Shown here: positions 28,754 to 38,161 of the stretch, piece by piece
Layout: the number at the start of each line of letters is the position of its first letter
How positions within the stretch are numbered: position 1 is the stretch's first letter
Assembly (NCBI RefSeq): GCF_015277855.1
Contig: NZ_CP063812.1
Location: forward strand, 1,116,001 to 1,180,000
DNA from: Microbacterium cremeum
Lineage (GTDB): Bacteria; Actinomycetota; Actinomycetes; Actinomycetales; Microbacteriaceae
DNA: 64,000 nucleotides
Direction: 5' to 3'
Made by a program: the position numbers and the translations under genes
The notes under the pieces: model-generated
What the model was told of the DNA's origin: nothing
What the model saw: the letters and a program-made list of their open reading frames with translations, nothing else
Database searches by the model: none

Positions 28754-29626
28754 ATGAACGAAGCCACTGCCATCCGCTCGCGCACGGTCACCGCGAACGG
28801 ACTGCGCATGCACGTGACCGAGGCCGGCGAGGGGCGGCCGGTCGTGCTTCTGCATGGATTCCCGCAGAGCTCACGGGAGTGGGCGCCGGTCATGTCGGCG
28901 CTCGCCGCGCGTGCCCACCTGATCGCACCCGACCTGCGCGGCGCGGGACGCACGGCCGCGCCGGCCTCCGGCTACGACTCGGCCACCGTGCGGCGCGACA
29001 TCATCGCGCTCCTCGACGAGCTCGGGCTCGACAGGATCGACCTCGTCGCACACGATTGGAGCGCGCTGGTCGGGTTCGATCTCTGCCTCGAGCACCCTGA
29101 TCGCGTCCGCAGGTACGTCGCGATCGCGGTGCCCGCGCCCTACCTCCGCATGAGTCGCGCTCTCATGATCGGACTCCTGAAGGCGATGCCTCACCTGTGG
29201 TTCCAGTGGGCGATCGCCACCCCGGCGCTCGGCCCGGCGCTGCTCTCGGGTGGGCGGCAGCGCCTCGCGCACTGGCTGCTCCGCGGTTTCGAGGGACGCC
29301 CGATGAACGACGAGGATGTCGCGGCCTACGTCGAGGCGCTGCGCGACCCCGCACGCTCGAGGGCTGCCTCGAAGCTCTACCGCGGGCTCATCCTCCCAGG
29401 GTTCATGAAGATGATCCGAGGCGCGTATCTCGGTCGTGTGCTGCACACGCCCACGCTCATCCTGTTCGGCGCCGGCGACGCGCTCCTGCCGAAGGACGCG
29501 ATGGAAGTCAGCCCCGCCGATGCCCCGCACACGACGGTGGAGTTCGTCCCCGGAGGCGCGCACTACCTCGTCGACGATAACCCCGGCGAGGTCGCGCGGC
29601 GGATCGCGGTCTTCCTTCTGGAGTGA
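28754..29626 (+). CDS. alpha/beta-fold hydrolase (epoxide hydrolase/haloalkane dehalogenase-like)
   Basis: The 290 residues show VVLLHGFPQSSREWAPVMSA with the oxyanion HG motif, LIAPDLRGAGRTAAP, and the nucleophile elbow as DLVAHDWSALVGFDL, where Asp takes the place of Ser. An Asp nucleophile with HGFPQSS is typical of epoxide hydrolases and haloacetate dehalogenases. The final His lies in PGGAHYLVDDNPGEV. The substrate is unknown. ATG 28754 is six bases after TACCCT. Expression is probably induced when the adjacent TetR repressor is released. Confidence 0.87.
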   Translation: MNEATAIRSRTVTANGLRMHVTEAGEGRPVVLLHGFPQSSREWAPVMSALAARAHLIAPDLRGAGRTAAPASGYDSATVRRDIIALLDELGLDRIDLVAHDWSALVGFDLCLEHPDRVRRYVAIAVPAPYLRMSRALMIGLLKAMPHLWFQWAIATPALGPALLSGGRQRLAHWLLRGFEGRPMNDEDVAAYVEALRDPARSRAASKLYRGLILPGFMKMIRGAYLGRVLHTPTLILFGAGDALLPKDAMEVSPADAPHTTVEFVPGGAHYLVDDNPGEVARRIAVFLLE

Positions 29627-29636
29627 GGGGCGGTCG

Positions 29637-31295
29637 TCAGGCGGCGAGGGAGTCGGCGTCCAAGATCGTGTAGGCGTAGCCCTGCTCGGCGAGGAAGCGC
29701 TGGCGGTTCTGTGCGAAGTCCTGGTCGACGGTGTCGCGGGCGATGAGGGTGTAGAAGCTCGCGGTGTGGTTCGACTGCTTCGGGCGCAGCAGGCGCCCGA
29801 GGCGCTGGGCCTCCTCCTGGCGGGAGCCGAACGATCCCGACACCTGGATGGCGACGGATGCCTCGGGCAGGTCGATCGAGAAGTTCGCGACCTTCGACAC
29901 CACCAGCACCGAGATCTCTCCCACGCGGAACGCCTGGTACAGCTCTTCCCGCTCGTCGACGGGGGTCTGGCCGGTGATCTTGGGTGCGTTCAAGGCCTCG
30001 GCGAGGACGTCGATCTGGTCGAGGTACTGACCGATGATGAGGATGCGCTCGCCCTCGTGCCGCTCGACGAGGCGTCGAACGACGCCGATCTTCGCGGGCG
30101 CGGTCGCCGCCAGCCGGTACCGCTCGTCATCGGCGGCGGCGGCGTACTCGAGGCGGTCGCCCGCCGGGAGGTCGACCCGCACCTCGTAGCAGACCGCGGG
30201 CGAGATGAAGCCCTGCGCTTCGATCTCCTTCCAGGGCGCGTCGAACCGCTTGGGACCGATGAGGCTGAAGACGTCGCCCTCGCGGCCGTCCTCGCGCACC
30301 AGGGTCGCGGTGAGGCCGAGGCGGCGCCGCGCCTGCAGGTCGGCGGTGAGCTTGAACACCGGCGCCGGGAGCAGGTGCACCTCGTCGTACACGATGAGGC
30401 CCCAGTCCAGCGCGTCGAGGAGCGCCAGGTGGGCGTACTGACCCTTCCGCTTCGCGGTGAGGATCTGGTACGTCGCGATGGTGACCGGCTTGATCTCCTT
30501 CGCCTGGCCCGAGTATTCCCCGATCTCCTCGGCGGTGAGCGACGTGCGCTTGAGCAGCTCGTCGCGCCATTGCCGCGCGCTCACGGTGTTGGTGACGAGG
30601 ATCAGGGTCGTGGTCTTCGTCTCGGCCATCGCCCCGGCGCCCACGAGGGTCTTGCCCGCGCCGCAGGGGAGGACGACGACGCCCGAGCCGCCCTCGGTGA
30701 AGATGTCGACCGCCTGGCGCTGGTAGGGGCGCAGGTGCCACCCGTTCTCGGCGAGGTCGATCGGATGCGGCGTGCCCGGCGTGTAGCCCGCGAGGTCCTC
30801 GGCGGGCCACCCGATCTTCAGCAGCTCCTGCTTGATGTGGCCGCGCGCCCAGGCGTCCACGACGAACACGCCGGGGGAGGGGTGGCCGATCAGCAGCGGC
30901 TGGATGCGCTTGTTCTTCGACACCTCCGCCAGCACCGCGGCATCCGTCGACCGCAGGATCAGGTCGCCGCCGGTGCCGTCCTCGGCGACCGGTGTGCGCT
31001 CGATCACGAGGCGCCCGTAACGGCCGACGGTCTCGGCGATGTCGATCGACACCGACGGCGGCACCGGGAAGCGCGACCAGCGGTCGAGCGTGGCGAGCAT
31101 GTCGTCGGCGTCGTGACCGGCCGCACGCGCGTTCCACAGCCCGAGCCGCGTGATGCGGTAGGTGTGGATGTGCTCGGGCGCGCGCTCGAGTTCGGCGAAG
31201 ATCGCCAGCTCGTGCCGCGCGCTCTCCGCATCGGGGTGCGCGACTTCGAGGAGCACCGTGCGGTCGCTCTGGACGATGAGGGGGCCGTCAGCCAT
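29637..31295 (-). CDS. XPB/Ssl2-like DNA repair helicase
   Basis: This 552-residue SF2 helicase has an N-terminal DNA-damage-recognition-like domain (1-180), then LRPYQRQAVDIFTEG, Walker A VLPCGAGKTL, the DEVH box as IVYDEVHLL, motif III GLTATLVRED, and motifs V-VI with VSKVANFSIDLPEA and AQRLGRLLRP. It unwinds DNA with 3'-5' polarity in related proteins. It sits downstream of the helicase-associated gene, the order known in mycobacteria (Rv0862c-Rv0861c). ATG 31295 is used. Confidence 0.93.
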   Translation of the reverse strand: MADGPLIVQSDRTVLLEVAHPDAESARHELAIFAELERAPEHIHTYRITRLGLWNARAAGHDADDMLATLDRWSRFPVPPSVSIDIAETVGRYGRLVIERTPVAEDGTGGDLILRSTDAAVLAEVSKNKRIQPLLIGHPSPGVFVVDAWARGHIKQELLKIGWPAEDLAGYTPGTPHPIDLAENGWHLRPYQRQAVDIFTEGGSGVVVLPCGAGKTLVGAGAMAETKTTTLILVTNTVSARQWRDELLKRTSLTAEEIGEYSGQAKEIKPVTIATYQILTAKRKGQYAHLALLDALDWGLIVYDEVHLLPAPVFKLTADLQARRRLGLTATLVREDGREGDVFSLIGPKRFDAPWKEIEAQGFISPAVCYEVRVDLPAGDRLEYAAAADDERYRLAATAPAKIGVVRRLVERHEGERILIIGQYLDQIDVLAEALNAPKITGQTPVDEREELYQAFRVGEISVLVVSKVANFSIDLPEASVAIQVSGSFGSRQEEAQRLGRLLRPKQSNHTASFYTLIARDTVDQDFAQNRQRFLAEQGYAYTILDADSLAA

Positions 31296-31345
31296 AACGT
31301 GCCAGTCTACCGGTCGCCCTCGCCAGGTGGCTCGGGAGGCCGCGC

Positions 31346-33064
31346 TCACGCGGAGTGGACGCTCACGATGCTCGATACAGGAAGCGTCCGCTCGATGTCG
31401 GCGGCGCGATCGCGGCCGCGCAGGCGCCCGCCGCCGAGGCCCGACGCCTCGAGGGTGAACGACCGCTCCGCACCGTCGGGCATGCGCACCACCACGATGA
31501 TCTCGGAGCGCCCGCGCACGGCCTGCTCGAGCTCGCGCTCGAGCCAGCCGGCCTCGCCCTCGGTGCCGTGGCCGCCGCGGAGGGTCTCGATGAGCCGTGA
31601 GTACGTCTCGGCAGGGGTGGCGTTCGGCTCGGAGGTGACGGCCGTGGTGCGGCGGTGCACGGACTCGGGGGCGCCGGACTCGCCGAGCGCGACCACGGGG
31701 TACCGTGCGTCGGCGAGCGACCAGTACACCGCGTCGCGGGCGACCCGCGTGACGAGATCGCGCCCTTCCGACACGAGCCCGAGCGGGCGCAGGGCCTGAT
31801 CGATCGCGATGGCGTCCAGCAGGCTCATGTCGGGACTCTCCACCCGCGTGCGCCCCGTGGTGCCATCGCCGCGCACGCGCACGAGACCGTGGCGCGCCGC
31901 CGTGCTCTCGATGAGATAGTCCAGCGGCTGCGGGATGCCGGTGAGCGACAGCTCGGAGAGGAACTCGCGCACCGAGGCCGCCGTCTCGCCCTCGGTCATC
32001 CCGGCACCCAGTGACGCGGCGGTGAACCGGTACGTCGAGGCCTGTGCGCGCGACTCGCGCACCGCGACGGAGCGCAGCCTGAGGTCGAGCGCGGGCGCGA
32101 GCGGTCCGGGTGCGATCGCGGTCAGATCGGCCTGCAGGTAGACCCGGTCGATCTCGGCGGGAAGGTGCGGCGCCATGGTGGCGGCGTCCGCCGGTGCGCC
32201 GGTGCGCAGGGCCGTCGTCCACGCGAACTCGGCGCCGTCGGCGCCGAACAGGCCCCACAGCACGCCGATGCGTCGCAGCCGGTCGGCGCGGGCGGGCCAT
32301 TCGTCGTCGAGGGGATACGCGTCGCGCCAGAGCGCAGGCGCGACGAATCCTCCGTCGGGAGTGCGGATGCCGCTGGGCAGGCCGGCGCGGAAGCCGTCGG
32401 CGATGGCGGTCCACCGCCCGGGGGTCGAGGTCTCGAGCCACGTCTCGCCGGCGGTCGTGACCACCCACTCGCGGTCGTGCGCGACGGCCAGCCGGGCCGC
32501 GGCTGCGGACGCGAGCAGGTCTTCGAGGTCGTCGACGGCCGCGATCGCGCCCGTCTCCGCGAGGCGGCGGCGATCCACGGCGCTGACCGATCCGGCGCCG
32601 GTGCGCGCGAGCGGGCTGTGCAGGCACGCCAGCAGCACGTCGGCGAGCGATCCTGCAGTCGTGAAGGCGCGTTCGGCGGCCGCGGCCGCGGCCACCGTGG
32701 AGGCGGGAGCGGGATCGGCGCCGAGGTCGGCCGTGGCCGCGACCGCGTCCGGACGCGTGCGGGCGATGAGCGCGATCCGGTCGGCCACCGCGCCGAACGG
32801 ATGGCCCTCGTCGTCGACGAGCCCGAGCCGCATCGCCGCCCCGGCCGGCGCAGCGGTGCCGGTGGCGAGGGCGGCCAGTTCGCGCCGCTCCAGCCGCGTC
32901 AGCGCCCGGTCGAGCGACGACGGATCGAGCAGACCCTCTGCCGCGTCGAAGAAGTCATGCCAGCCGATCTGCGGCGAGACGCCTCGGGCAGCCAGCGTCT
33001 CCGCCAGCGCGGCATCGCCGCGAGCGGCGAGCCACGTCGCGAGGGCGCGCGCATCGGAGACCAA
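31346..33064 (-). CDS. helicase-associated protein upstream of XPB (Rv0862c-like)
   Basis: This 572-residue protein, conserved beside XPB in actinobacteria, has an Arg/Ala-rich start (ALATWLAARGDAALAETLAA), a central winged-helix-like part and a C-terminal domain with IPQPLDYLIESTAARHGLVR and LDAIAIDQALRPLG similar to helicase-associated domains. No ATPase motif is present. It may regulate or assist the helicase. It is separated from XPB by 50 bases and four bases from the upstream small membrane protein. Confidence 0.82.
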   Translation of the reverse strand: MVSDARALATWLAARGDAALAETLAARGVSPQIGWHDFFDAAEGLLDPSSLDRALTRLERRELAALATGTAAPAGAAMRLGLVDDEGHPFGAVADRIALIARTRPDAVAATADLGADPAPASTVAAAAAAERAFTTAGSLADVLLACLHSPLARTGAGSVSAVDRRRLAETGAIAAVDDLEDLLASAAAARLAVAHDREWVVTTAGETWLETSTPGRWTAIADGFRAGLPSGIRTPDGGFVAPALWRDAYPLDDEWPARADRLRRIGVLWGLFGADGAEFAWTTALRTGAPADAATMAPHLPAEIDRVYLQADLTAIAPGPLAPALDLRLRSVAVRESRAQASTYRFTAASLGAGMTEGETAASVREFLSELSLTGIPQPLDYLIESTAARHGLVRVRGDGTTGRTRVESPDMSLLDAIAIDQALRPLGLVSEGRDLVTRVARDAVYWSLADARYPVVALGESGAPESVHRRTTAVTSEPNATPAETYSRLIETLRGGHGTEGEAGWLERELEQAVRGRSEIIVVVRMPDGAERSFTLEASGLGGGRLRGRDRAADIERTLPVSSIVSVHSA

Positions 33065-33068
33065 GCGG

Positions 33069-33332
33069 TCAGCCCCCGCGGTTGGCCCGCGCCCTTCGGA
33101 CGAAGCTCATGATGAGAACCGTGAGCAGGAGGACGAACGCCACGATCGGCGCGATGTAGACCAGCACCCCGATGAGGGGCCAGATGCCGGTGCCCATGTC
33201 GGCGCCGGACGAGCTGCCGATCATGATCGCGAAGAAGCTCACGATCGAGAGCACGAGAAGGCCCAGCGACATGAAGGCGAGGACGCGATCGATGCGGCGG
33301 ACCGGAACGTCACCGGGGGTGTTCGTGCTCAT
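33069..33332 (-). CDS. small two-helix membrane protein
   Basis: The 87 residues include two membrane helices (about 18-40 and 50-75) with a short Gly/Ser-rich outer loop and a basic C-terminus. I recognise no family beyond small actinobacterial membrane proteins. It lies four bases before the helicase-associated gene and may be co-transcribed. Confidence 0.65.
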   Translation of the reverse strand: MSTNTPGDVPVRRIDRVLAFMSLGLLVLSIVSFFAIMIGSSSGADMGTGIWPLIGVLVYIAPIVAFVLLLTVLIMSFVRRARANRGG

Positions 33333-33505
33333 CCGCTCCAGCCTACCCGCAGGGCCGCACCCGGCGGCGCCGTGGGTCGCGTAGGGGGATGGGCGGCACG
33401 GCGTGGCGGTAGGCTACTGGCGTGGGGACGGACCGTGTCTCCGCATTCGTCATGCTCTGTTTCGCCCGCGACGAGTCGCGAGGCGCCGTCTTCAGCGAGG
33501 TTCCG

Positions 33506-33889
33506 ATGCCCACCGGCAAGGTCAGGTTCTACGACGAGGAGAAGGGCTTCGGCTTCATCACCTCCGATGAGGGTCAGGACGTCTTCCTGCACGCCACCGC
33601 CCTGCCCGCCGGCACGCCGCCGCCCAAGACCGGAACGCGGCTCGAGTTCGGCATCGCCGACGGCAAGCGTGGTCCGCAGGCGCTGTCGGTGCGCGTGCTC
33701 GAGGCGCCGGTGAGCCTGGCGAAGCGCTCCCGCAAGCCGGCCGACGACATGGCGATCATCGTGGAAGACCTCGTGAAGCTGCTCGACGGGATCGGCGGCG
33801 ACCTGCGCCGCGGCCGCTACCCCAGCGGCTCGCACGCCAAGAAGGTCGCCGCGGTGCTGCGCAAGGTGGCCGAGGAACTCGATGCCTGA
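33506..33889 (+). CDS. cold-shock domain protein with C-terminal extension
   Basis: This 127-residue protein starts with a cold-shock domain ([19 protein letters not shown] and DVFLHATALP), then a helical 60-residue extension (DMAIIVEDLVKLLDGIGGD) found in actinobacterial relatives. ATG 33506 is the start that begins the domain. The same frame is open back to GTG 33422, which lies exactly six bases after TAGGCT, so a leaderless 28-residue N-terminal extension is possible. It overlaps the next gene by eight bases. Confidence 0.85.
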   Translation: MPTGKVRFYDEEKGFGFITSDEGQDVFLHATALPAGTPPPKTGTRLEFGIADGKRGPQALSVRVLEAPVSLAKRSRKPADDMAIIVEDLVKLLDGIGGDLRRGRYPSGSHAKKVAAVLRKVAEELDA

Positions 33890-34625
33890 TCCGGCCGAGA
33901 ACGCCGAGAACGTCGAGGACACCGAGGGCCGCGAGGTCGTCGAGGGTGCCGACGAGCGCCAGGACGAGACGGTATCGACCGGCGGCGGGGAATCCGCGGC
34001 GCCGGAGTCTTCCGAGGCCGAGCTGCTGCCCGATCCCGCCCTCATCGAGGCGCACGACCTGGCGCTCGCCGCTCTGCGCGAGATCACGCCGGCCGCGACG
34101 ATCGGCGACCCCGCCGGATACCGGGTGGAGGCGGACGGCGTGGTGTCGCTTCGCTTCGCCAACCGGCTCGCCGGCTACCCGGGCTGGTACTGGACGGTGA
34201 GCCTCGCCCGCGTCGAAGGCGCCGAGCCGACCGTGCTCGAGGTCGAGCTGCTTCCCGGCGACGACGCGCTGCTGGCACCCGAGTGGGTGCCGTGGGCCGT
34301 CCGCCTCGCCGAGTATCACGCCGCACAGGCCGCGCTCGCCGAGGCCGCGCGTTCCACCGGCGCCGAGGACGACGAGGACGACATCGACGAGGACCTCGAC
34401 GACGTCGACGACCTCGACGCCGCCGACTTCGACGACGACGGATCGCCGATCCTCCACGCCGGCGACGTCGACGGCGTCGACATCGACGAGCTCGACGCGT
34501 CGGACGAGGACGAGGATGACGAGGACTCGGACGACGAGAACTCGGGCGACGCGGACGACGAAGACGACGAGGACGACGACGACGAAGACGAGGACGAGGA
34601 CGACGACGACGACGAGTCGGACTGA
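33882..34625 (+). CDS. DUF3027 protein with very acidic C-terminal tail
   Basis: The 247 residues contain a DUF3027-like core (about 50-160) with GDPAGYRVEADGVVSLRFAN and YPGWYWTVSLARVEGAEPTV. From about residue 165 to the end it is almost only Asp and Glu, with short hydrophobic islands. The core pairs with the cold-shock gene in many actinobacteria, so an RNA- or translation-related role is possible but unproven. It overlaps the cold-shock gene by eight bases. Confidence 0.82.
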   Translation: MPDPAENAENVEDTEGREVVEGADERQDETVSTGGGESAAPESSEAELLPDPALIEAHDLALAALREITPAATIGDPAGYRVEADGVVSLRFANRLAGYPGWYWTVSLARVEGAEPTVLEVELLPGDDALLAPEWVPWAVRLAEYHAAQAALAEAARSTGAEDDEDDIDEDLDDVDDLDAADFDDDGSPILHAGDVDGVDIDELDASDEDEDDEDSDDENSGDADDEDDEDDDDEDEDEDDDDDESD

Positions 34626-34647
34626 CGTTCAGCGGAGGGCTCGAGGC

Positions 34648-34730
34648 GTTTCGTCTCGGTCGCTGGCGCTCCCTCGCTCAACGGCCGGTGGGGGGTGCCC
34701 GGTCGTTGAGCGAGCGGAGCGAGACGAAAC
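34648..34730. repeat. dispersed palindromic repeat (GTTTCGTCTCG family), copy 2
   Basis: GTTTCGTCTCGG at one end, GAGCGAGACGAAAC at the other and CGGTCGTTGAGC inside match copy 1 (1161-1237). It lies between convergent genes, where it could end both transcripts. Confidence 0.85.
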
Positions 34731-34746
34731 GCGCCGCGCGGAATGC

Positions 34747-37098
34747 TCAGTTGCGCTCGGCGACGGTTTCCGCTCCGATGGCCGCCGACACCACGAACCG
34801 CGCGGTCAGCAGCGCCTCGTCGCGTGAGGACGGACCGACGAGCAGCTCGAACTCACCCGGTTCGACGGCGCGGCGGCCCGCGGCATCCACGATCGTGCAC
34901 TCCGCCGCGGCGACACTCACCTCGACGTCCGCGGTCTCGCCCGGCTGCAGCTCGACCTGCCGGTAGCCCTTGAGCTCCTTGTCGGCCCAGCTGACCGAGG
35001 TCACGCTGTCGCGCACGTAGACCTGCACGATCTCGCGCACCGGTCGTGCCCCCGTGTTGCGCACCGAGACGCGTGCCCGCACGACGTCGCCCTCGCTCAC
35101 CGTCTCTTCGACGATCCGCAGGTCGGAGTACTCCACCGTCGAGTAGCTCAGTCCTTCGCCGAACGCGAAGGCGGGGCTCTGCGTGAGGTCCGCGTACCGG
35201 TTGCCGTGCTGGCCGCGGATCTGGTTGTAGTAGATCGGCAGCTGCCCCGCGTGCCGTGCGAACGAGATCGGCAGGCGTCCGGTGGGTTCGATCAGCCCGA
35301 GCAGCAGCTCGGCGACGGCCTGGCCGCCGCGCATGCCGGGATTGGCGGCCCACACGAGCGGGCGGTCGGCCACCGTCTGCGGAAGCACGTGCGGCTTGGA
35401 CGCCAGCAGCACCACCACCAGCGGCGTGCCCGTCGCCGCCAGCGCCTCGAGCAGCGCGAGCTGACCTCCGACGAGCTCGAGCGTCGCCGTCGAACGGCCC
35501 TCACCCACCAGCTCGATGCGGTCGCCCACGACGGCCACGACGTAGTCCGCGCGCTCGGCCGCTGCGACCGCGTCGGCGAGCAGGCGGGCATCGGGCGGCG
35601 TGGGCACGACCACCTGCGGGCGCGGCTGCCCGTCGGGGAAGAACGCGCCGGCGGGGTCCTCTTCGAGGGTCAGGATGCCGGCGCCCGGGGCGTGCTCGAT
35701 GACCCAGTCCGCGGGGGCGTGGGCGCGCAGACCGTCGAGCACCGTCGTGATCGTCGCGCGCGGGTGCCCGTCGGGCATCCAGTCCACCTGGCCCGACGAC
35801 CCGGCCCAGTCGCCCAGCTGCGTCTGCGCGTCGTCGGCGAGCGGGCCGACGACGGCGATGCGCCGCGGACCGCTGTCGGCGGGGAGCGCGCGCCCCGCGG
35901 CATCCGGGATCAGGCCGCCCGCCAGCGGAAGCGTGCCGTCGTTGCGCAGCAGCACCAGCGAGCGCCGTGCCATCTCGAGGTTCAGCCGGGCGTGCGCGGG
36001 GGCCGCGACCTGCTCGCGGATGCGCGTCGCGTCGGGCAGGCGCGGATCCTCGAAGAGCCCGAGCTCGAACTTCAGCAGCAGGATGCGCGTCACCGCTCGG
36101 TCCAGCGCGTCCTCGGCGACCAGCCCGCGCTCGAGCGCCTCGCGGGCCCCCTCGAAGAAGCCGGGCGTCGTCATGATCATGTCGTTGCCGGCGCGGACCG
36201 CGGCCGCGGCGGCATGCGCGTAGTCCGGCTGCACGCGCTGCTCCCACACCATGCGCCCGACGTTGTCCCAGTCGGTGATGAGCGTGCCGGAGTACCCCCA
36301 TTCCCCCCGCAGCACGTCGTTCAGCAGCCAGTCGTTGACCGTGATCGGCACGCCGTCGGTCGACTGATAGCCGAGCATGAAGGTGCGGCATCCTTCCTTC
36401 GCCACTCGCTCGAAAGGCGGAAGGAACCATGAGCGGAGCTTGCGCTGCGAGATGTCGGCCTCGCTCGCATCGCGCCCGCCCTGGGTCTCGGAGTACCCGG
36501 CGAAGTGCTTCGCCGTCGCGAGGATCGCCGTCGGGTCACCGGGTCCGTCGCCCTGGTATCCGCGCACCATCGCCGAGGCGAGCTCGCCGATGAGGAACGG
36601 GTCCTCGCCGAACGTCTCGTTCACCCGGCCCCAGCGCAGATCGCGCGCGATGCACAGCACCGGCGAGAACGTCCAGTGGATGCCGGTGGCCGACACTTCG
36701 ATCGCGGTCACCCGCGCGACGCGCTCGACGAGATCGGCATCCCACGACGCCGCCATCCCGAGCTGCGTGGGAAAGACCGTGGCACCCTCCCAGAACGAGT
36801 GACCGTGGATGCAGTCCTCGGCGACGAGCAGCGGGATGCCGAGCCGCGTCTGTCGCGTGAGCTCGCGGGCTCGCAGCACGCGCTCGGGAGAGGCGTGCAG
36901 GATCGAGCCGGCGTGCATGCGCAGCACCTGGTCCTCGAGGTCGTCCCGCGCGTCCAGCTGCAGCATCTGGCCGATCTTCTCCTCGAGCGTCATGCGGCCG
37001 AGGAGGTCGGCGATCCGGTCGGCGACAGGCAGCGAGGCGTCCAGATAGGCAGGGCCGTCGTGGCCCTGCTTCTCGAGGGGGCGCTGGATATCGGTCAC
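34747..37098 (-). CDS. bglX: glycoside hydrolase family 3 beta-glucosidase
   Basis: The 783-residue enzyme should hydrolyse terminal beta-glucosides or xylosides. The GH3 N-terminal barrel shows LLVAEDCIHGHSFWEGATVF, KHFAGYSETQGGRDAS and the nucleophile Asp in LITDWDNVGRMVW. The C-terminal domain has VVAVVGDRIELVGEGRST, and a fibronectin III-like domain ends the chain (VRARVSVRNTGARPVREIVQ). No signal peptide, so it is cytosolic and acts on imported oligosaccharides. GTG 37098 overlaps the permease stop as GTGA. It is the last gene of the transporter operon. Confidence 0.93.
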   Translation of the reverse strand: MTDIQRPLEKQGHDGPAYLDASLPVADRIADLLGRMTLEEKIGQMLQLDARDDLEDQVLRMHAGSILHASPERVLRARELTRQTRLGIPLLVAEDCIHGHSFWEGATVFPTQLGMAASWDADLVERVARVTAIEVSATGIHWTFSPVLCIARDLRWGRVNETFGEDPFLIGELASAMVRGYQGDGPGDPTAILATAKHFAGYSETQGGRDASEADISQRKLRSWFLPPFERVAKEGCRTFMLGYQSTDGVPITVNDWLLNDVLRGEWGYSGTLITDWDNVGRMVWEQRVQPDYAHAAAAAVRAGNDMIMTTPGFFEGAREALERGLVAEDALDRAVTRILLLKFELGLFEDPRLPDATRIREQVAAPAHARLNLEMARRSLVLLRNDGTLPLAGGLIPDAAGRALPADSGPRRIAVVGPLADDAQTQLGDWAGSSGQVDWMPDGHPRATITTVLDGLRAHAPADWVIEHAPGAGILTLEEDPAGAFFPDGQPRPQVVVPTPPDARLLADAVAAAERADYVVAVVGDRIELVGEGRSTATLELVGGQLALLEALAATGTPLVVVLLASKPHVLPQTVADRPLVWAANPGMRGGQAVAELLLGLIEPTGRLPISFARHAGQLPIYYNQIRGQHGNRYADLTQSPAFAFGEGLSYSTVEYSDLRIVEETVSEGDVVRARVSVRNTGARPVREIVQVYVRDSVTSVSWADKELKGYRQVELQPGETADVEVSVAAAECTIVDAAGRRAVEPGEFELLVGPSSRDEALLTARFVVSAAIGAETVAERN

Positions 37099-38159
37099 TG
37101 GTTCTCCTGTCGGGATGTCGCGGGCGCGGTGCGGACGGCCGTGACGGTGTCGTTGACGTTCATGCCCTTTTTCTTGAGGGCGCGGGCGCGCTCGCCCGCC
37201 GATCGCAGGCGGGGGTTCACGTACTCGTCGATGCCGAAGTTGATCAGCGAGAGCGCGACGCCGATCGCGGCGATGCACAGGCCGGGAGGCATGAACCACC
37301 ACCACTGGCCCTGGCGGAACGCCCCCTGCGCGCTCGCCCAGTTGAGGATCGTGCCCCAGTTGTACGTGGTCACCGGGATGATCCCGATGTACGAGAGGGT
37401 CGTGAGGCCGATGATCGCGGCCGTCACCGTGCCCACGAAGCTCGCGGCGATGAGGGCCATGAGGTTCGGGAGCATCTCGACCGTGATGATGCGGCGCAGC
37501 GGCTCGCCGTTGGCGCGGGCGGCCTGCACGAAGTCGCGGCTGCGCAGCGACATCGTCTGCGCACGGAGCACGCGCGCGCCCCAGGCCCAGCCGATGAGGC
37601 CGAGCACTCCCGCGATGAGGATGAGCGGCGGATCATCGAACATCGAGGCCACGATGATGATCAGCGGGATGCCGGGGATCACGAGGAACACGTTCGTGAG
37701 CGCCGAGAGCCCCTCGCTGCGCCAGCCGCGCAGGTAGCCCGACATCACGCCGACCACGATCGCGATGACGGTGGCGATGATCGCGGCGAGGAAGCCCACG
37801 ACGATGACGCCGCGCGTGCCGTGGATGACCTGGCTCAGCACGTCCTCGCCGATGTGGGTCGTGCCCAGCCAGTGCGCCGCGGACGGAGGCTGGAAGCGCG
37901 CCGTGTTGTCGACCTTCGTCGGCGAGTACGGCGCGAGCACGTCGGCGAAGATCGCGACGAGCACGAAGAATCCGAGGATCGACAGACCGGCGATCGACTT
38001 CCGGTTGCGGAACATCGCGAAGGCCGAGCCCAGCTTGGACCAGAACGTCGGCCGTCGGGGCGCTCCCGCCTTTCCGGCGGGGACGGCGTTGCGGACGGTG
38101 GCGGTCGCGGGCGTGTGAGCCGGGCGCTGGGCCGTGGTGTCGTTGACGATGGTGTCCAT
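37095..38159 (-). CDS. ABC transporter permease, DppC/OppC type
   Basis: This 354-residue inner-membrane subunit starts with a long N-terminal tail, then an OppC_N-like segment (MFRNRKSIAGLSILGFFVLV) and about six helices. The EAA loop that contacts the ATPase is seen as DFVQAARANGEPLRRIITVE. It is the second permease of the leftward operon and overlaps the beta-glucosidase start. The final 40 residues are polar and Lys/Arg-rich. Confidence 0.9.
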   Translation of the reverse strand: MDTIVNDTTAQRPAHTPATATVRNAVPAGKAGAPRRPTFWSKLGSAFAMFRNRKSIAGLSILGFFVLVAIFADVLAPYSPTKVDNTARFQPPSAAHWLGTTHIGEDVLSQVIHGTRGVIVVGFLAAIIATVIAIVVGVMSGYLRGWRSEGLSALTNVFLVIPGIPLIIIVASMFDDPPLILIAGVLGLIGWAWGARVLRAQTMSLRSRDFVQAARANGEPLRRIITVEMLPNLMALIAASFVGTVTAAIIGLTTLSYIGIIPVTTYNWGTILNWASAQGAFRQGQWWWFMPPGLCIAAIGVALSLINFGIDEYVNPRLRSAGERARALKKKGMNVNDTVTAVRTAPATSRQENQ

Positions 38160-38161
38160 GC

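Noticed and set aside
29436..31799. A 787-codon plus-strand frame opposite the XPB helicase
   Set aside because: Antisense to a helicase with all its motifs; no plausible protein features.
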